In this document: piece after piece, positions 19,728 through 28,620 of the stretch | How positions within the stretch are numbered: the first letter of the stretch is position 1 | Layout: each line of letters opens with the position of its first letter | Source of the DNA: Chrysophaeum taylorii | Taxonomy: Eukaryota > Sar > Pelagophyceae > Pelagomonadales > Pelagomonadaceae | Reading direction: 5' to 3' | DNA length: 38,600 nucleotides | NCBI GenBank assembly: GCA_029834535.1 | Contig: JAQMWT010000244.1 | Coordinates: 1 to 38,600 of the forward strand | The notes under the pieces: model-generated | Told to the model about the DNA's origin: nothing | Databases searched by the model: none | Seen by the model: only the letters and a program-made list of their open reading frames with translations | Program-made: the position numbers and the translations under genes

Positions 19728-20393
19728 TCAAAGAGCAAGATGGCGTAGTGCGAACAATCCGAAGTCGGTGCCAAAGGAAGTGTGGCGGTCAGCCGAACGG
19801 GCTGCGAGTGATTGCAGATGGGTGCAATGGCTGAGGTGCCATGAGTGAGAATGTCCGGCCTGGAATAAGTGGTCCAGTACGGGAATGCGACAAGGGAGGT
19901 CTCGAAAGTAGAGTGCGAGTCCTCTGGGGTCATATTCATCTAGTGCGATGGAGCCAAGGACAGTGGAGTGGCCAGGCGTCCTGGTTGCATCCTCGATGAC
20001 GGAGATGTAGTGACCAGAGCGGTGAACGCCAAAATGATCAGAGTGACCCAAAGGTGCACAGTGCATGCTAAGTTGCTGGCTTATGACATGCTTCCTCGAA
20101 TGAGGAGGGACGTGCCGAGAGAGAGTGCGCTGTTGAGGAATGCACCGAACGTGGCGAGTGTCCACGTCCGCAGTGGAGTCTACAGTAGGCGTTGAAAATT
20201 CGTCGTGTATCCCATTGATGCGACGATGCTGACATGAAGGGCTTAAGAATAGCGGGTCAGCGAATTGCGCGTGAACGATGTCTGCAGGGAGCGTAACGTC
20301 GAGCTTCCTGAGATAACGCAAGTGTGTGGCGTCCAGAAGGGGGCTGCGCAATCGGACATAAAGGACCGAAGTGGTCGCGATAGTAGCGTTCAC
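19728..20393 (-). CDS. Hypothetical ORF continuing the 20403-21554 frame
   Basis: About 221 codons in the same frame as the upstream minus-strand ORF, from which it is separated by a single TAG (20403-20405) and three further codons. It begins at a GTG, so it has no independent start and may be the 3' part of one long broken frame. Rich in His, Ser, Leu and Thr; no domain recognised. A third minus frame (19319-19939) overlaps its end and runs through the minisatellite, which suggests a frameshift. Confidence 0.3.
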   Translation of the reverse strand: MNATIATTSVLYVRLRSPLLDATHLRYLRKLDVTLPADIVHAQFADPLFLSPSCQHRRINGIHDEFSTPTVDSTADVDTRHVRCIPQQRTLSRHVPPHSRKHVISQQLSMHCAPLGHSDHFGVHRSGHYISVIEDATRTPGHSTVLGSIALDEYDPRGLALYFRDLPCRIPVLDHLFQAGHSHSWHLSHCTHLQSLAARSADRHTSFGTDFGLFALRHLAL

Positions 20394-20402
20394 AGTGTGC
20401 GG

Positions 20403-21554
20403 CTAATCGGAGCGTTCATAACTCTCGAAACCTGTGTCCATGACGGCGGCCATGGTGGTGACATACCAAAAGGCTTGGTCACGTTGAGACGCTGGGGTTG
20501 GCATCCGACAGGGGTGCGTCCTCTGACTGAGAGTCGGAGAGCGGTTGAGCATGTCCTGCGACATCCACTGAATCGTAAGATGGTGAGCGCAAGTGGGTCT
20601 GTGCAACCTGCTGGGCAGTGCCATCAAACGTGTCTGGCCGGGAAGTTGGATGGGGTCATGGCAGCTGAGCTTCCGTGCGTGCCTGTCTTCAGAGGGAGAA
20701 GGCTGCGAGAGGGGACCAATTTGGAAGTAGTCTGTAGCGACTGATGGGGTGGTGTCAAACAAGGCAGTAAAGCTTGGCGAGTCTGTGCTGGCATCTGCAG
20801 ATGAGTTGAGTTCCTGCGGATATTGTGACAACGAGACCATTGACGGCACGTTGTTTCCCTGTAGGTGCAACGTAGCGGAGGCATATCTGAAATCGCAAGG
20901 ATCGAATGGCTGATCAGGATTGGTCGGGAAAACCATCTTCGAGACTAGAGGAGTATGTCTAGCTTTTACACTAGCTTCTTCACTGTTGACATCAGACCGG
21001 GGGTCGTAATCAGATCGGAGGTCGTCAGTAGCCTGCAGCTCTGTTGCTTGGGTCATGGAAGGCGTTGCGTCCATAGAGCCGTGAGTTGTGTTGCCATAAT
21101 TGATGCGAAGAGAATAATCGGGAACATTGCGGAGTGTCTCAATCGTAGATTTGTCGGCTGTGGGAACAAGGAAGCTTGGTGTTCCGTCATCAAAACTGCT
21201 ACCTGGGCCGTTGTGCCCAAAGAGGGAAGGAGCCCTAGTGCATAACGTGGCAGCGTGATGGTGGTCGTGACTATCGTCGATAGAGCTGTCTTTTGCCATG
21301 TCGGAAGTTGTCGACTCGTAGACTTGTTGTTTGTTGTTACTCTGCACTCTGCACGTGAAGAACGTCGCCGGTGGTGGATGTGCGCCCTCACAACTCGAAC
21401 GCGGGTGTGTGGTCGAGTTGGTACGAACCATATGGCCTAGGAGGCGGGCTGGTGCAAAGAGGTACATGAGGAGTGTCGTTTGAGGCGCTAGGTGACGTGG
21501 CAAAGGAGGAGATGCCATTGCAGGAGTTATGGTGAGTGTGGCAGTAACGCCCAT
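20403..21554 (-). CDS. Hypothetical Ser/Thr/Pro-rich protein
   Basis: The frame is open from 21617; the first ATG is at 21554, giving about 383 codons. It is Ser/Thr/Pro/His-rich with no transmembrane segment or known domain seen. Opposite-strand ORFs are much shorter, so this is the best candidate here, but it may be part of a decayed retroelement. It stops at TAG in the SYERSD context. Confidence 0.35.
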   Translation of the reverse strand: MGVTATLTITPAMASPPLPRHLAPQTTLLMYLFAPARLLGHMVRTNSTTHPRSSCEGAHPPPATFFTCRVQSNNKQQVYESTTSDMAKDSSIDDSHDHHHAATLCTRAPSLFGHNGPGSSFDDGTPSFLVPTADKSTIETLRNVPDYSLRINYGNTTHGSMDATPSMTQATELQATDDLRSDYDPRSDVNSEEASVKARHTPLVSKMVFPTNPDQPFDPCDFRYASATLHLQGNNVPSMVSLSQYPQELNSSADASTDSPSFTALFDTTPSVATDYFQIGPLSQPSPSEDRHARKLSCHDPIQLPGQTRLMALPSRLHRPTCAHHLTIQWMSQDMLNRSPTLSQRTHPCRMPTPASQRDQAFWYVTTMAAVMDTGFESYERSD

Positions 21555-21627
21555 TCCCCCACCTGCCTGCCTGCCACATGACTTACCCTGGTTGTTGCCC
21601 TGGTACTGACCTTGCAATTATGGGGGG

Positions 21628-21646
21628 GGGTGTCATCTTGACACCC
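21628..21646. other. G-run and perfect 8-bp hairpin
   Basis: GGGTGTCA-TCT-TGACACCC forms a perfect 8-bp stem directly after a run of nine G. A G-run followed by TGTCA could be a polypurine tract with an LTR start, but no matching LTR end or second copy was found. The rest of 21647-22088 is G/A-rich and holds no supported gene. Confidence 0.35.
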
Positions 21647-22088
21647 TCACCTGCGCTTCCACTGAACCCAATGTACCAGGCATTTGTGTTGCTTTCTTGC
21701 TGTCTTCTTGCTATTACCCTCTTTTGATTGTCCGATTTCGTGATGGCGTGAGGTATTACGCTGAGATCGGGCGTGTGGTGGTTTCACCCGCGGTTCGGGT
21801 TGGGAGAAAGGGTTGTTGAGGCACCTGGTCCGGCCAGGAGGGGCGGGGATCTGAGAAAACCACTACATGAGGCCAGGGGGGCCGGGGAGGGAACCATGAG
21901 AACCGGGTCCAGGGCATCCGTGGAGATGGAGGTGGCGCACGGGTATAAGCGGGAGAGAGGCGTCGGGGAAGGTGGGTTCGGAATGGGATAAGGAAGATGA
22001 TGATTGGATTAGGGAGGAGGAAGATACGAAGCATCATCAGAGGTGGTTGGGGATCTGCCTAAGGAGGTAAGAATGGTGTGGTGGATGG

Positions 22089-22411
22089 TGTGGCGGCAAC
22101 TCCTGACCGCTAAGGCTTACCCCCCCCTCTCTCGAGGCTTGATACCCGTTCAACGGGACACCTTTCCCGATCTTCTTAGTGACATCATACCTCTCTTTTG
22201 TGAGAAGCATTCTTGCTGTATTCTTGTAGTTTCCTTGCTATCATATACCATCTCTCCATCTTGTTGAGAGGCTTGGTGAGCGTGAGCAAGGTGTGTGGCG
22301 ACCATACCCGACCCCGAATCCGTGTTTTCCTCGTTAAGTGAGGTCTAGGACGAGTCGGTGAGTACCCCCTTTGTCACCCGGGGGTCGGGAAGGTTTTTCT
22401 GTGCCGCCATA
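22089..22411 (+). mobile_element. Ty3/gypsy 5' LTR of the methyltransferase element
   Basis: 323 bp from TGTGGCGGCA to TGCCGCCATA, closely matching 11469-11789; differences are scattered point changes and short length changes such as in the C-run near 22121. It is followed by a primer-binding site and gag-pol in the same orientation, so it acts as the 5' LTR. The 3' LTR of this copy is not in the window. Confidence 0.9.
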
Positions 22412-22413
22412 CG

Positions 22414-22431
22414 TGGTGGAGTACACGAGAT
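22414..22431 (+). promoter_or_regulatory. Primer-binding site
   Basis: TGGTGGAGTACACGAGAT starts two bases after the LTR. The TGG start pairs with the CCA end of a tRNA, as in most LTR elements. The matching tRNA is not identified. Confidence 0.55.
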
Positions 22432-22842
22432 CGTGCGACTACATCGGTCGCCGACGAGCGAGTGCTGCCGTACGTGTTGTATTACGTGGTCCGGATTTGT
22501 ACGTGAGCCCTGATCAAGCACACGGAGTTCCATTGGACCGGTTTGCGTTGAGAATATACGCGAACGTTGTTTGTGTTCGTACGATCCGAGTGACGACGAA
22601 CACGCGTGCGAGTTGGAAATCGCAGCGCATTCTCCCGGGAATTTATTTTGGTATAGCTGAACGGTGGAAGCTGTTTAGCGAGTGGGATCACTACCCACGG
22701 GCATTTTTGAATTGCCAGCGGATTGGAATTCCGCGAGTGCTGTTTTTACAGCGACAGATAGCGTTGTTGGAATCAACGTGAATTACTTCGAGTGATCGGA
22801 TCCGGACGTGTTTCGAGATTCTTGATCGATATTTGATACAGT
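22432..22842 (+). other. Leader region with a possible short ORF
   Basis: A plus frame (22371-22781) crosses the LTR end and continues with protein-like sequence (LYVSPDQAHG, AERWKLFSEWDHYPRAF) to TGA at 22779-22781. It has no start of its own outside the LTR. It could be a remnant of a gag N-terminal piece in another frame or a chance frame. Confidence 0.3.
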
Positions 22843-23188
22843 ATGGAGATAAACGCAGACGTGCGTGAGGAAGAATCTCCTCCAGTTCTTCCCGCCGCCC
22901 CTGAGATAGGCCGCGAGGAAGGTGAATTAAGAGAGGCCGAGGCAGTCGACGTTGCTGACGTGCCCCTGATGTGCCTCCGGATACTGCCATTTTTTCGCCG
23001 TTGAGTCCAACGACTCCGGACCGTGGCGAGCGTGTTACTATTGAGCGCGGATCTGCAGCCCGAAGTCGACTTCGTGAAGACCTCGAGCAGAGACGTCGCG
23101 AAAATGAACGATTAGCTGAGCGTTTTGCCAGCAAGATGCGGATAAGCCGTTTGGGAATGCGGATCCGCTGATCTTACGAGATCCTTTT
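22843..23188 (+). pseudogene. Gypsy gag, N-terminal part with two frame breaks
   Basis: ATG at 22843 opens an acidic leader (MEINADVREEE). Similar-quality coding sequence continues in a second frame from about 22971 (TTPDRGERVTIERG, then a charged helix REDLEQRRRENERL) and in a third from about 23140, which joins the 23189 ORF. Two indels, near 22965-22975 and 23140-23150, would account for this. The copy is therefore not functional as written, unless the breaks are sequencing errors. Confidence 0.55.
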
Positions 23189-25558
23189 TTGTGGGGCAAG
23201 AGAACGTGCCCGCACTGTGGGTTCTTCTGGACCACCCATGATGAAGATGAACACGGAAATCGCGTAGTTTGCAACCGCGATCCGGATCGTTACTACTGTG
23301 CGATGTGGAAGCGAATTCGTAAGCAGAAGAAGCAGCCCATATCGCGGTCCGATTGGGCGAAGCGTGATGATGCATCTCATGCGAACGCCACGCACGGATC
23401 GGAGCCTTCTAATGAAATTCAAACGGCCCTCACCGATCTTGGAACCACAATGGCGACCATGGTGAGCGAGGTCAGAAGCATCAAGGATACTACGTCGTTT
23501 TCTACACGACAGCGAGACGGACGATCACCTTCTAGACGATCGTCACGCCGACATCGAAGCCAGAGCCCTGATCGAAAAGCCCATACTGCTCAAAGCAGCC
23601 CGAGTCCTTGCCGTCACCGGAGCTCTAGTCGCAATTCGCGCCGGCGCCGACGTCATCGACATTACGATGACGAGTATGACGGAGGCAGATATCAGGATAG
23701 TTCGGGACATTCGAGCGCAACTTTCGCGTTCCAATCTTTATGCGACGCGCCGCCAATGTCGGGGGTTGTCTTTTACCCGACGGCGCGCCCTGCCCGAGTC
23801 TCCGATGATGTTGCCGATGTCGCTGTGACGAGCAGCCATCGTTTGCAACAGGAGCAACATACCACCAACGCTCGGATCGTTCGGTGGCCTTCTACATCGT
23901 ATGTGAAAGCAATGTCAGATGCTACTTGGGATTCTCCGCACTACTGGGAAGACTCAGATTCGGAGACCGACGAACCCATGCCGCAGGTTCCAGTGTCCCC
24001 CCATTCGTCAATGTGCATGTCTTGCAGGGCAGTTCACGATGATGACGTTAGACCTTTTGAGTTGACGTCGGGGACGACGTCTTCTTTTCCTACGGGGCCC
24101 CCCGAGACCGTTTTAGCCGATGTTTTAGCCGATACCGTTTTAGTCGCAGCAGAGCAGACCACAGCGGCGCCGATGGAGGAGAAGTTGACGGGAATGTCCG
24201 ATTTGATGGACGAGAAACGATTACCAGAAGAGATAAAGGAGGAGATATATGTGCCTCCGATTGAGAAGTGTCAGAATTTGTTGTCAGCGAAACTGGGGAA
24301 TGAAGAAGCAGCCGAAGCGACGAGCGCCAATATAGATTCAGCGGCGAGATGTAGTACGCCAGATATAGCAGCGGTGACGATGCAGATTCCGGGCGATGCG
24401 AAACCGGAGATACGATGTCATCACACTGCACTGTCGCCGAGCGATGGGGAAAAGATCGAGCAAGACCTCATCACCATCGGTTGCCTGGACCCTGGTACCC
24501 TTACGTTTATAGTGGGTCATATTTATAGACGACGAGACGGGCCGAAGTTTGCAACGACTTTAGGCGTGGATGGAATGGCTGATGTCTCTTATATTTGTCG
24601 TGGGATGGTTGAAAAACTGGAAAAGGATAGCATCATCCTTGACCGGGGCGATCTTCCAGTCGAGCGCACTTTGTATGGGTCAGGATTGAACAAAACGACT
24701 ATCCACAAATGGGTTGCATTGCGGATTGCGCTTGCGGACGACGTAGCCGTTCCAGTTGTTGCTATTGTGGCCGATACTAATCATCTATTTTTGCTGGGAG
24801 CGCGCGATATTCGGGTGTTTGGAGCCATAGTGGACTACCCGCGGAATCGCATTGCGTTTCTACGCACACAAGTCGCTTACGGGCGCAAGAAGTTAAAGGT
24901 GCAGGATCGACGAGTAGATTCTCCGATTTTGACGTTCAGAACAACTTATGACGAGAGCAATCCCGTGGTAGTTCAGGTTTATGGGCAACAGCACCATGCG
25001 ATGCAACAAAGCCTGAGCACAGTTGAGAACCGAGTCTACGCTCGCTTGTGCAAGATTGAAGACCTCCAGCGTCCACCGCCGAAACGAGCGGGAGCTTCGA
25101 CGACTTGGGGAGTTCCTCCAGTTACGCCTTCTCAAAGTTCGAACAGCGATGCTTATGAAGTGATAGCCTATGCTGCGCGCACGATGAAGGTCGAGCCTGG
25201 GCGCACCTACTGCGTGCCAGTCGCTCTTTCAGAGCCCGTGGAAACTGGGCAAGTTTTCGTTGCTACGTCTTCTGGGTACGAGCAACTCGGGGTAGTCGAT
25301 GGAATGTGTTCTTCTCCTGAGGATCATGATAAGTTCGCAGCTCGAGTGGCGATATCCTCTACCCAGGATGTGCCGACCGTGATCACTCAAGGTGAAGTCC
25401 TTGCTTTGGGCGATATTGTTCGTTTTGATGACGAGCGGAATGCTGAGACGGTCGACGATTTAACGAAGGATGGTAAGCCGAATCTAACAAGGCTAACCTA
25501 TCATTCACTGTTTCGGTCGCAAACCATCTTACTCAAGGCAATGCGGCTCCCGAACTGA
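23189..25558 (+). CDS. Ty3/gypsy Gag-protease polyprotein segment
   Basis: About 789 codons. Numbering starts at 23189, which is a TTG inside a longer frame, not a real start. Near the N-terminus is a cysteine/histidine cluster (CPHC at 7-10, H16, C29, C37) unlike the usual CCHC knuckle. A strongly Ser/Arg-rich segment follows (about 108-170), suggesting RNA binding. The middle is acidic and low-complexity. Residues about 445-550 look like a retropepsin: GVDGMADVSYI (about 460) in the active-site position and LLGARDIRVFGAIVD (about 535) in the flap/ILG position. The normal D-T/S-G is D-G-M, so catalysis is doubtful. The rest to residue 789 is unassigned. Ends with TGA; the following ORF is in another frame with no overlap. 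Confidence 0.75.
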   Translation: MWGKRTCPHCGFFWTTHDEDEHGNRVVCNRDPDRYYCAMWKRIRKQKKQPISRSDWAKRDDASHANATHGSEPSNEIQTALTDLGTTMATMVSEVRSIKDTTSFSTRQRDGRSPSRRSSRRHRSQSPDRKAHTAQSSPSPCRHRSSSRNSRRRRRHRHYDDEYDGGRYQDSSGHSSATFAFQSLCDAPPMSGVVFYPTARPARVSDDVADVAVTSSHRLQQEQHTTNARIVRWPSTSYVKAMSDATWDSPHYWEDSDSETDEPMPQVPVSPHSSMCMSCRAVHDDDVRPFELTSGTTSSFPTGPPETVLADVLADTVLVAAEQTTAAPMEEKLTGMSDLMDEKRLPEEIKEEIYVPPIEKCQNLLSAKLGNEEAAEATSANIDSAARCSTPDIAAVTMQIPGDAKPEIRCHHTALSPSDGEKIEQDLITIGCLDPGTLTFIVGHIYRRRDGPKFATTLGVDGMADVSYICRGMVEKLEKDSIILDRGDLPVERTLYGSGLNKTTIHKWVALRIALADDVAVPVVAIVADTNHLFLLGARDIRVFGAIVDYPRNRIAFLRTQVAYGRKKLKVQDRRVDSPILTFRTTYDESNPVVVQVYGQQHHAMQQSLSTVENRVYARLCKIEDLQRPPPKRAGASTTWGVPPVTPSQSSNSDAYEVIAYAARTMKVEPGRTYCVPVALSEPVETGQVFVATSSGYEQLGVVDGMCSSPEDHDKFAARVAISSTQDVPTVITQGEVLALGDIVRFDDERNAETVDDLTKDGKPNLTRLTYHSLFRSQTILLKAMRLPN

Positions 25559-25728
25559 TGCTTTTGAGCTCAGTGCAGAAAGCGTCTCCTTCTGCCGATA
25601 AGAAGAAGAATTATCGTCAAGAATCGCTCCGTAACGACGATTTCGACCGACGAACTGACGAGGAGGAAATGAAATGCCGATAAGTTACAGAATGCGGGAT
25701 TCGCCGAAGGTTTGAAAAGGTCCACTGG

Positions 25729-27828
25729 GTGCCGATCACGTATCGCAAGATTGTGATGCTCTTCAGCGGCGCCGGAGGAAGTACTTTAGGACTGCAACGA
25801 GCGAACGAGTTGTGCGGGACGTCGTTTCGAGTCGTCCTTGCTCTTGACTCGTCAACAGCTGCCAACAAGGTTCATCAGACGAATTTTCCGAAGATACCTG
25901 TGGTCCAGCACACGCTCTGTGGACGATATGACTCGACCCTCCGGTTGATCAAGGCTTATTTGCCTGAAGCGGAATGGTCATCGTCGATGTGTATAGCGTC
26001 TCCGCCCTGCGTTCATTCCGCACTCTGCAACTTGACATCCAGAGATGTTGGCAAGGGTGTTACGGCCACTAACTGGACGATGAAGTTGTGCAAGATGGCT
26101 GGCTTCATGATGTGGCTGATTGAACAGGAGGCGTCCATTATTTCGTATATAGCGCGTTTACACCCTCACGTGTACGTCGTCAATTTTCATGATATCACAC
26201 CTACTCTGATGAGCTCTCGCGTGCGATTGTTGGTTTCCAGTCACCCACTGCACTTGCAAGAGGCTCCGAAGACATGTGTGAACATGCAACAAAAATTTGC
26301 TGCAGCTTTAGGTTATGCTCATGAACGCCACCTTCTCCAGCTGAATAATCTTGGCTCGCCCCGAGAAGCAACAGATACGGCTTACACCGTTACGCGGGTT
26401 CCTCTTCGTTTGGGACCGCATCGCTCGGACACTCAGCCTTTGACTCTCAAGATGACGGCCGAGTTGCTCACGATGCCGGTGGATCATGATTGGGCTAGCT
26501 TGTCTAAGACAGATTCGTTCAAACATTTAGCATCTGTCGTCCCTCCAGCTACTCTCGCAATTTTAGCAGTCGATCTGCACAACTCCGTGACCAGAGGTTT
26601 CCGCCAAAGTGGTGAAGTCCTGCCGACCGCGCTGAGCCCGACAGATCGATCCTTTGAGCAGTATTTACGAATCTCCGACACCACCTTTCGTCACGTAGAG
26701 ATTCCGCTGTTAAATACGCGCACTCGTGTCGTTAAGTGGGTGTCAAAGGATGATCTCCAGGATCCCACTAAATGGGAAACGCCAGAAGTTCCTATGCTTC
26801 CGCTTCCAACTGATGCGCCGGGGACGGCTCATGCTTTTTCTGCTGCCCCCCGACAATCGAAAGTGGACGTTCCGCCGGATCCTGAACCTGAACAGGAGCC
26901 GAAAGTAAGGAGCGAGCCGAATGTGCGTGTCAAAGGTGAAAAGACCAATAAGAGCCACCCTGAGGTGAGGTTCAAATACGAAGAAAAATTCGATGTGCCA
27001 TGGAAGGATGCACCGCGCGATGCGGACGGTGTACCGTTACCGCAGATTCCCGAGCACGTCAAGGACAATGATGCGATGAAAGTCGTAATTCCGACGAAGG
27101 AAGAAGTTGAGAAGGTTGTTCGAGATCTAGGAATTCCCGACAACCCGCATCTGGATGATGATGCGAAGATGATGTTGAGCCATTGCGTGCAATACGCGTG
27201 GGCTTTCTTTGATCCGATTATGAGACCCGTGGACTCGCCACCGGTTTCTTTACGCTTTAAAGACGCAAACCCACGACCGATCAAGATGACGCCTTATAGG
27301 TTGACGCCAGCAAAGCTCGAGTGTCTCAGAAAGCAGATCACTGAGTGGTGTCGCGATGGAGTCATCCGACCGGCGAACTCTCTGTGGGGATTTCCTGTAC
27401 TGATGCTGCCTAAGAAGGGCTTTAATGCTCGTAAGCTTCGTAACGCAAAAGTTAAAGCGTCGACAATTTCACCTCGAGACACGTCCTACTATCGCCCACC
27501 TTCTAACTATAATGTCAAAGGTACTAGTTTTGATCGTCCTGTCTACTCCCAGTCTACTAATCGCAACTCACGCTCCAATATGTCATTAATGGACCGAGCT
27601 ACGTTTCAAGTAGACCGTCTTCGCCATTTATTCAGTAAATTGCAAGAAGCGAATCCTAATCCCTCTACCGACTATAAAATGGTACAGGAAGAAATGAAGA
27701 GCTTACTAAGTACACTTTGGACAACCGCTTCTCAAGCTTATACACAGTCTCTCGATCCCGAAGAAGCTACTCAAGTTCTGCAGAGAAATCTGCTGCCTCT
27801 TACCCTTATCCGTCCGTTGAGAACGTGA
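25729..27828 (+). CDS. Retrotransposon ORF: C5-cytosine DNA methyltransferase + RT N-terminus
   Basis: The frame is open from 25684; 25729 is a GTG and the first ATG is 25756. Residues about 8-285 (from 25729) carry C5-cytosine methyltransferase motifs in order: motif I LFSGAGGSTLGL (11-22), motif II-like VVLALDSSTAANKVHQTNFP (35-54), motif IV with the catalytic Cys ASPPCVHSA (C94), an IEQ in the ENV position (131-133), motif VIII-like SSRVRLLVSS (162-171), motif IX-like SPREATDTAYTVT (210-222) and motif X TAELLTMP...ASVVPPATLAILA (243-280). A long charged linker follows. Residues about 460-563 are the start of a Ty3/gypsy reverse transcriptase (MTPYRLTPAKLECLRKQI, DGVIRPANSLWGFPVLMLPKKG). 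After 27417 the frame continues in unrelated sequence to a stop at 27828. Its product would methylate cytosine in DNA; the target sequence is unknown. Confidence 0.88.
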   Translation: MPITYRKIVMLFSGAGGSTLGLQRANELCGTSFRVVLALDSSTAANKVHQTNFPKIPVVQHTLCGRYDSTLRLIKAYLPEAEWSSSMCIASPPCVHSALCNLTSRDVGKGVTATNWTMKLCKMAGFMMWLIEQEASIISYIARLHPHVYVVNFHDITPTLMSSRVRLLVSSHPLHLQEAPKTCVNMQQKFAAALGYAHERHLLQLNNLGSPREATDTAYTVTRVPLRLGPHRSDTQPLTLKMTAELLTMPVDHDWASLSKTDSFKHLASVVPPATLAILAVDLHNSVTRGFRQSGEVLPTALSPTDRSFEQYLRISDTTFRHVEIPLLNTRTRVVKWVSKDDLQDPTKWETPEVPMLPLPTDAPGTAHAFSAAPRQSKVDVPPDPEPEQEPKVRSEPNVRVKGEKTNKSHPEVRFKYEEKFDVPWKDAPRDADGVPLPQIPEHVKDNDAMKVVIPTKEEVEKVVRDLGIPDNPHLDDDAKMMLSHCVQYAWAFFDPIMRPVDSPPVSLRFKDANPRPIKMTPYRLTPAKLECLRKQITEWCRDGVIRPANSLWGFPVLMLPKKGFNARKLRNAKVKASTISPRDTSYYRPPSNYNVKGTSFDRPVYSQSTNRNSRSNMSLMDRATFQVDRLRHLFSKLQEANPNPSTDYKMVQEEMKSLLSTLWTTASQAYTQSLDPEEATQVLQRNLLPLTLIRPLRT
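27418..27778 (+). other. Unrelated sequence fused in frame to RT
   Basis: After LPKKG the RT should continue with its D/G-rich palm residues, but the reading frame instead encodes Ser/Asn/Thr-rich sequence and a helix-like part (MDRATFQVDRLRHLFSKL). Codon and base composition shift here toward A/T. It may be the tail of another gag-like element joined by insertion or deletion. The frame ends inside the inverted repeat at 27826-27828. Confidence 0.55.
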
Positions 27829-28092
27829 TCTTTTCCTTATCCTTCTTCTTCCTTTCTACACAATCAAATAGTCCTCTGATTTGTGCCTACGCTCATCATC
27901 ATGGTCTAGCACGTCCCGAGGTATCTAGCACCATACACGTTACCTTTCTCGTGTAGTTCTAGATGCCGCCTGTCGTGTTCTGAGGATATAGGGAACATAC
28001 CTTTTCATTCCCCGAATTAACTACTTCCAGACGTTCATGATGAGACGGGATGGTTTCCCAGGTGACTTACCACTGCTTGCTAAATGCTCTGC
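27779..28092 (+). repeat. 314-bp inverted repeat, left arm
   Basis: TGCAGAGAAATCTGCTGCC... matches the reverse complement of 29688-29999 along its length, with scattered differences (for example the tract around 27930-27950). The inner boundary is at CTCTGCA (28086-28092). No obvious target-site duplication flanks the pair. Confidence 0.92.
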
Positions 28093-28620
28093 AGGTTATG
28101 GGCCCAGGCGGGTCCCTGAGAAACCATGTGTTAAAACGTGCACGTAACCTGTGGGTTTTGAACAGTTACCGCGCCTGTTTAGCCTCTACACGAAAACACA
28201 CTTGTGAATCCAACGCCATTACCCAATGGTTGGGCTGTATATAATTTTTTTTTTGCACACGTGACCGTGCAACCTTGTGTGCACCTGCTCATAGCATCGT
28301 ATTGTCATGTCAATGTTGATGTGTGTGTAATTGGCTAACCTGTACTCTTGCACACATGTTATGGAATATTTTGGGTACGTCCACTCGTACATTCCATGGC
28401 AATGCACTTAACAAGCTCCTTGGGAGCACCAAAACTAACCAGCTGCCGGAGTGACTACGCTTAGCGACACTACTCTGGACTCACAGCTTGCACCGTCGTC
28501 AAATAGACATCTTTCCATCGAAAACGATGAGTGTACATAGACACCGATAGACAGACCCCCTTAGAATGTCTAGACAGTGTCAACTGAGTGACTGAACCCA
28601 CAGGTTCCCCGTCAAGTGCT
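28093..28620. other. Upstream region of the gag-like gene, no gene seen
   Basis: A/T-rich sequence between the left inverted repeat and the ATG at 28621. A TATATAATTTTTTTTT stretch occurs near 28237. No supported ORF or RNA gene. Confidence 0.5.

Noticed and set aside
19319..19939. 206-codon minus ORF including the 45-bp repeats
   Set aside because: Much of its length is repeat translation and its start overlaps the preceding frame; not separable from a chance frame.
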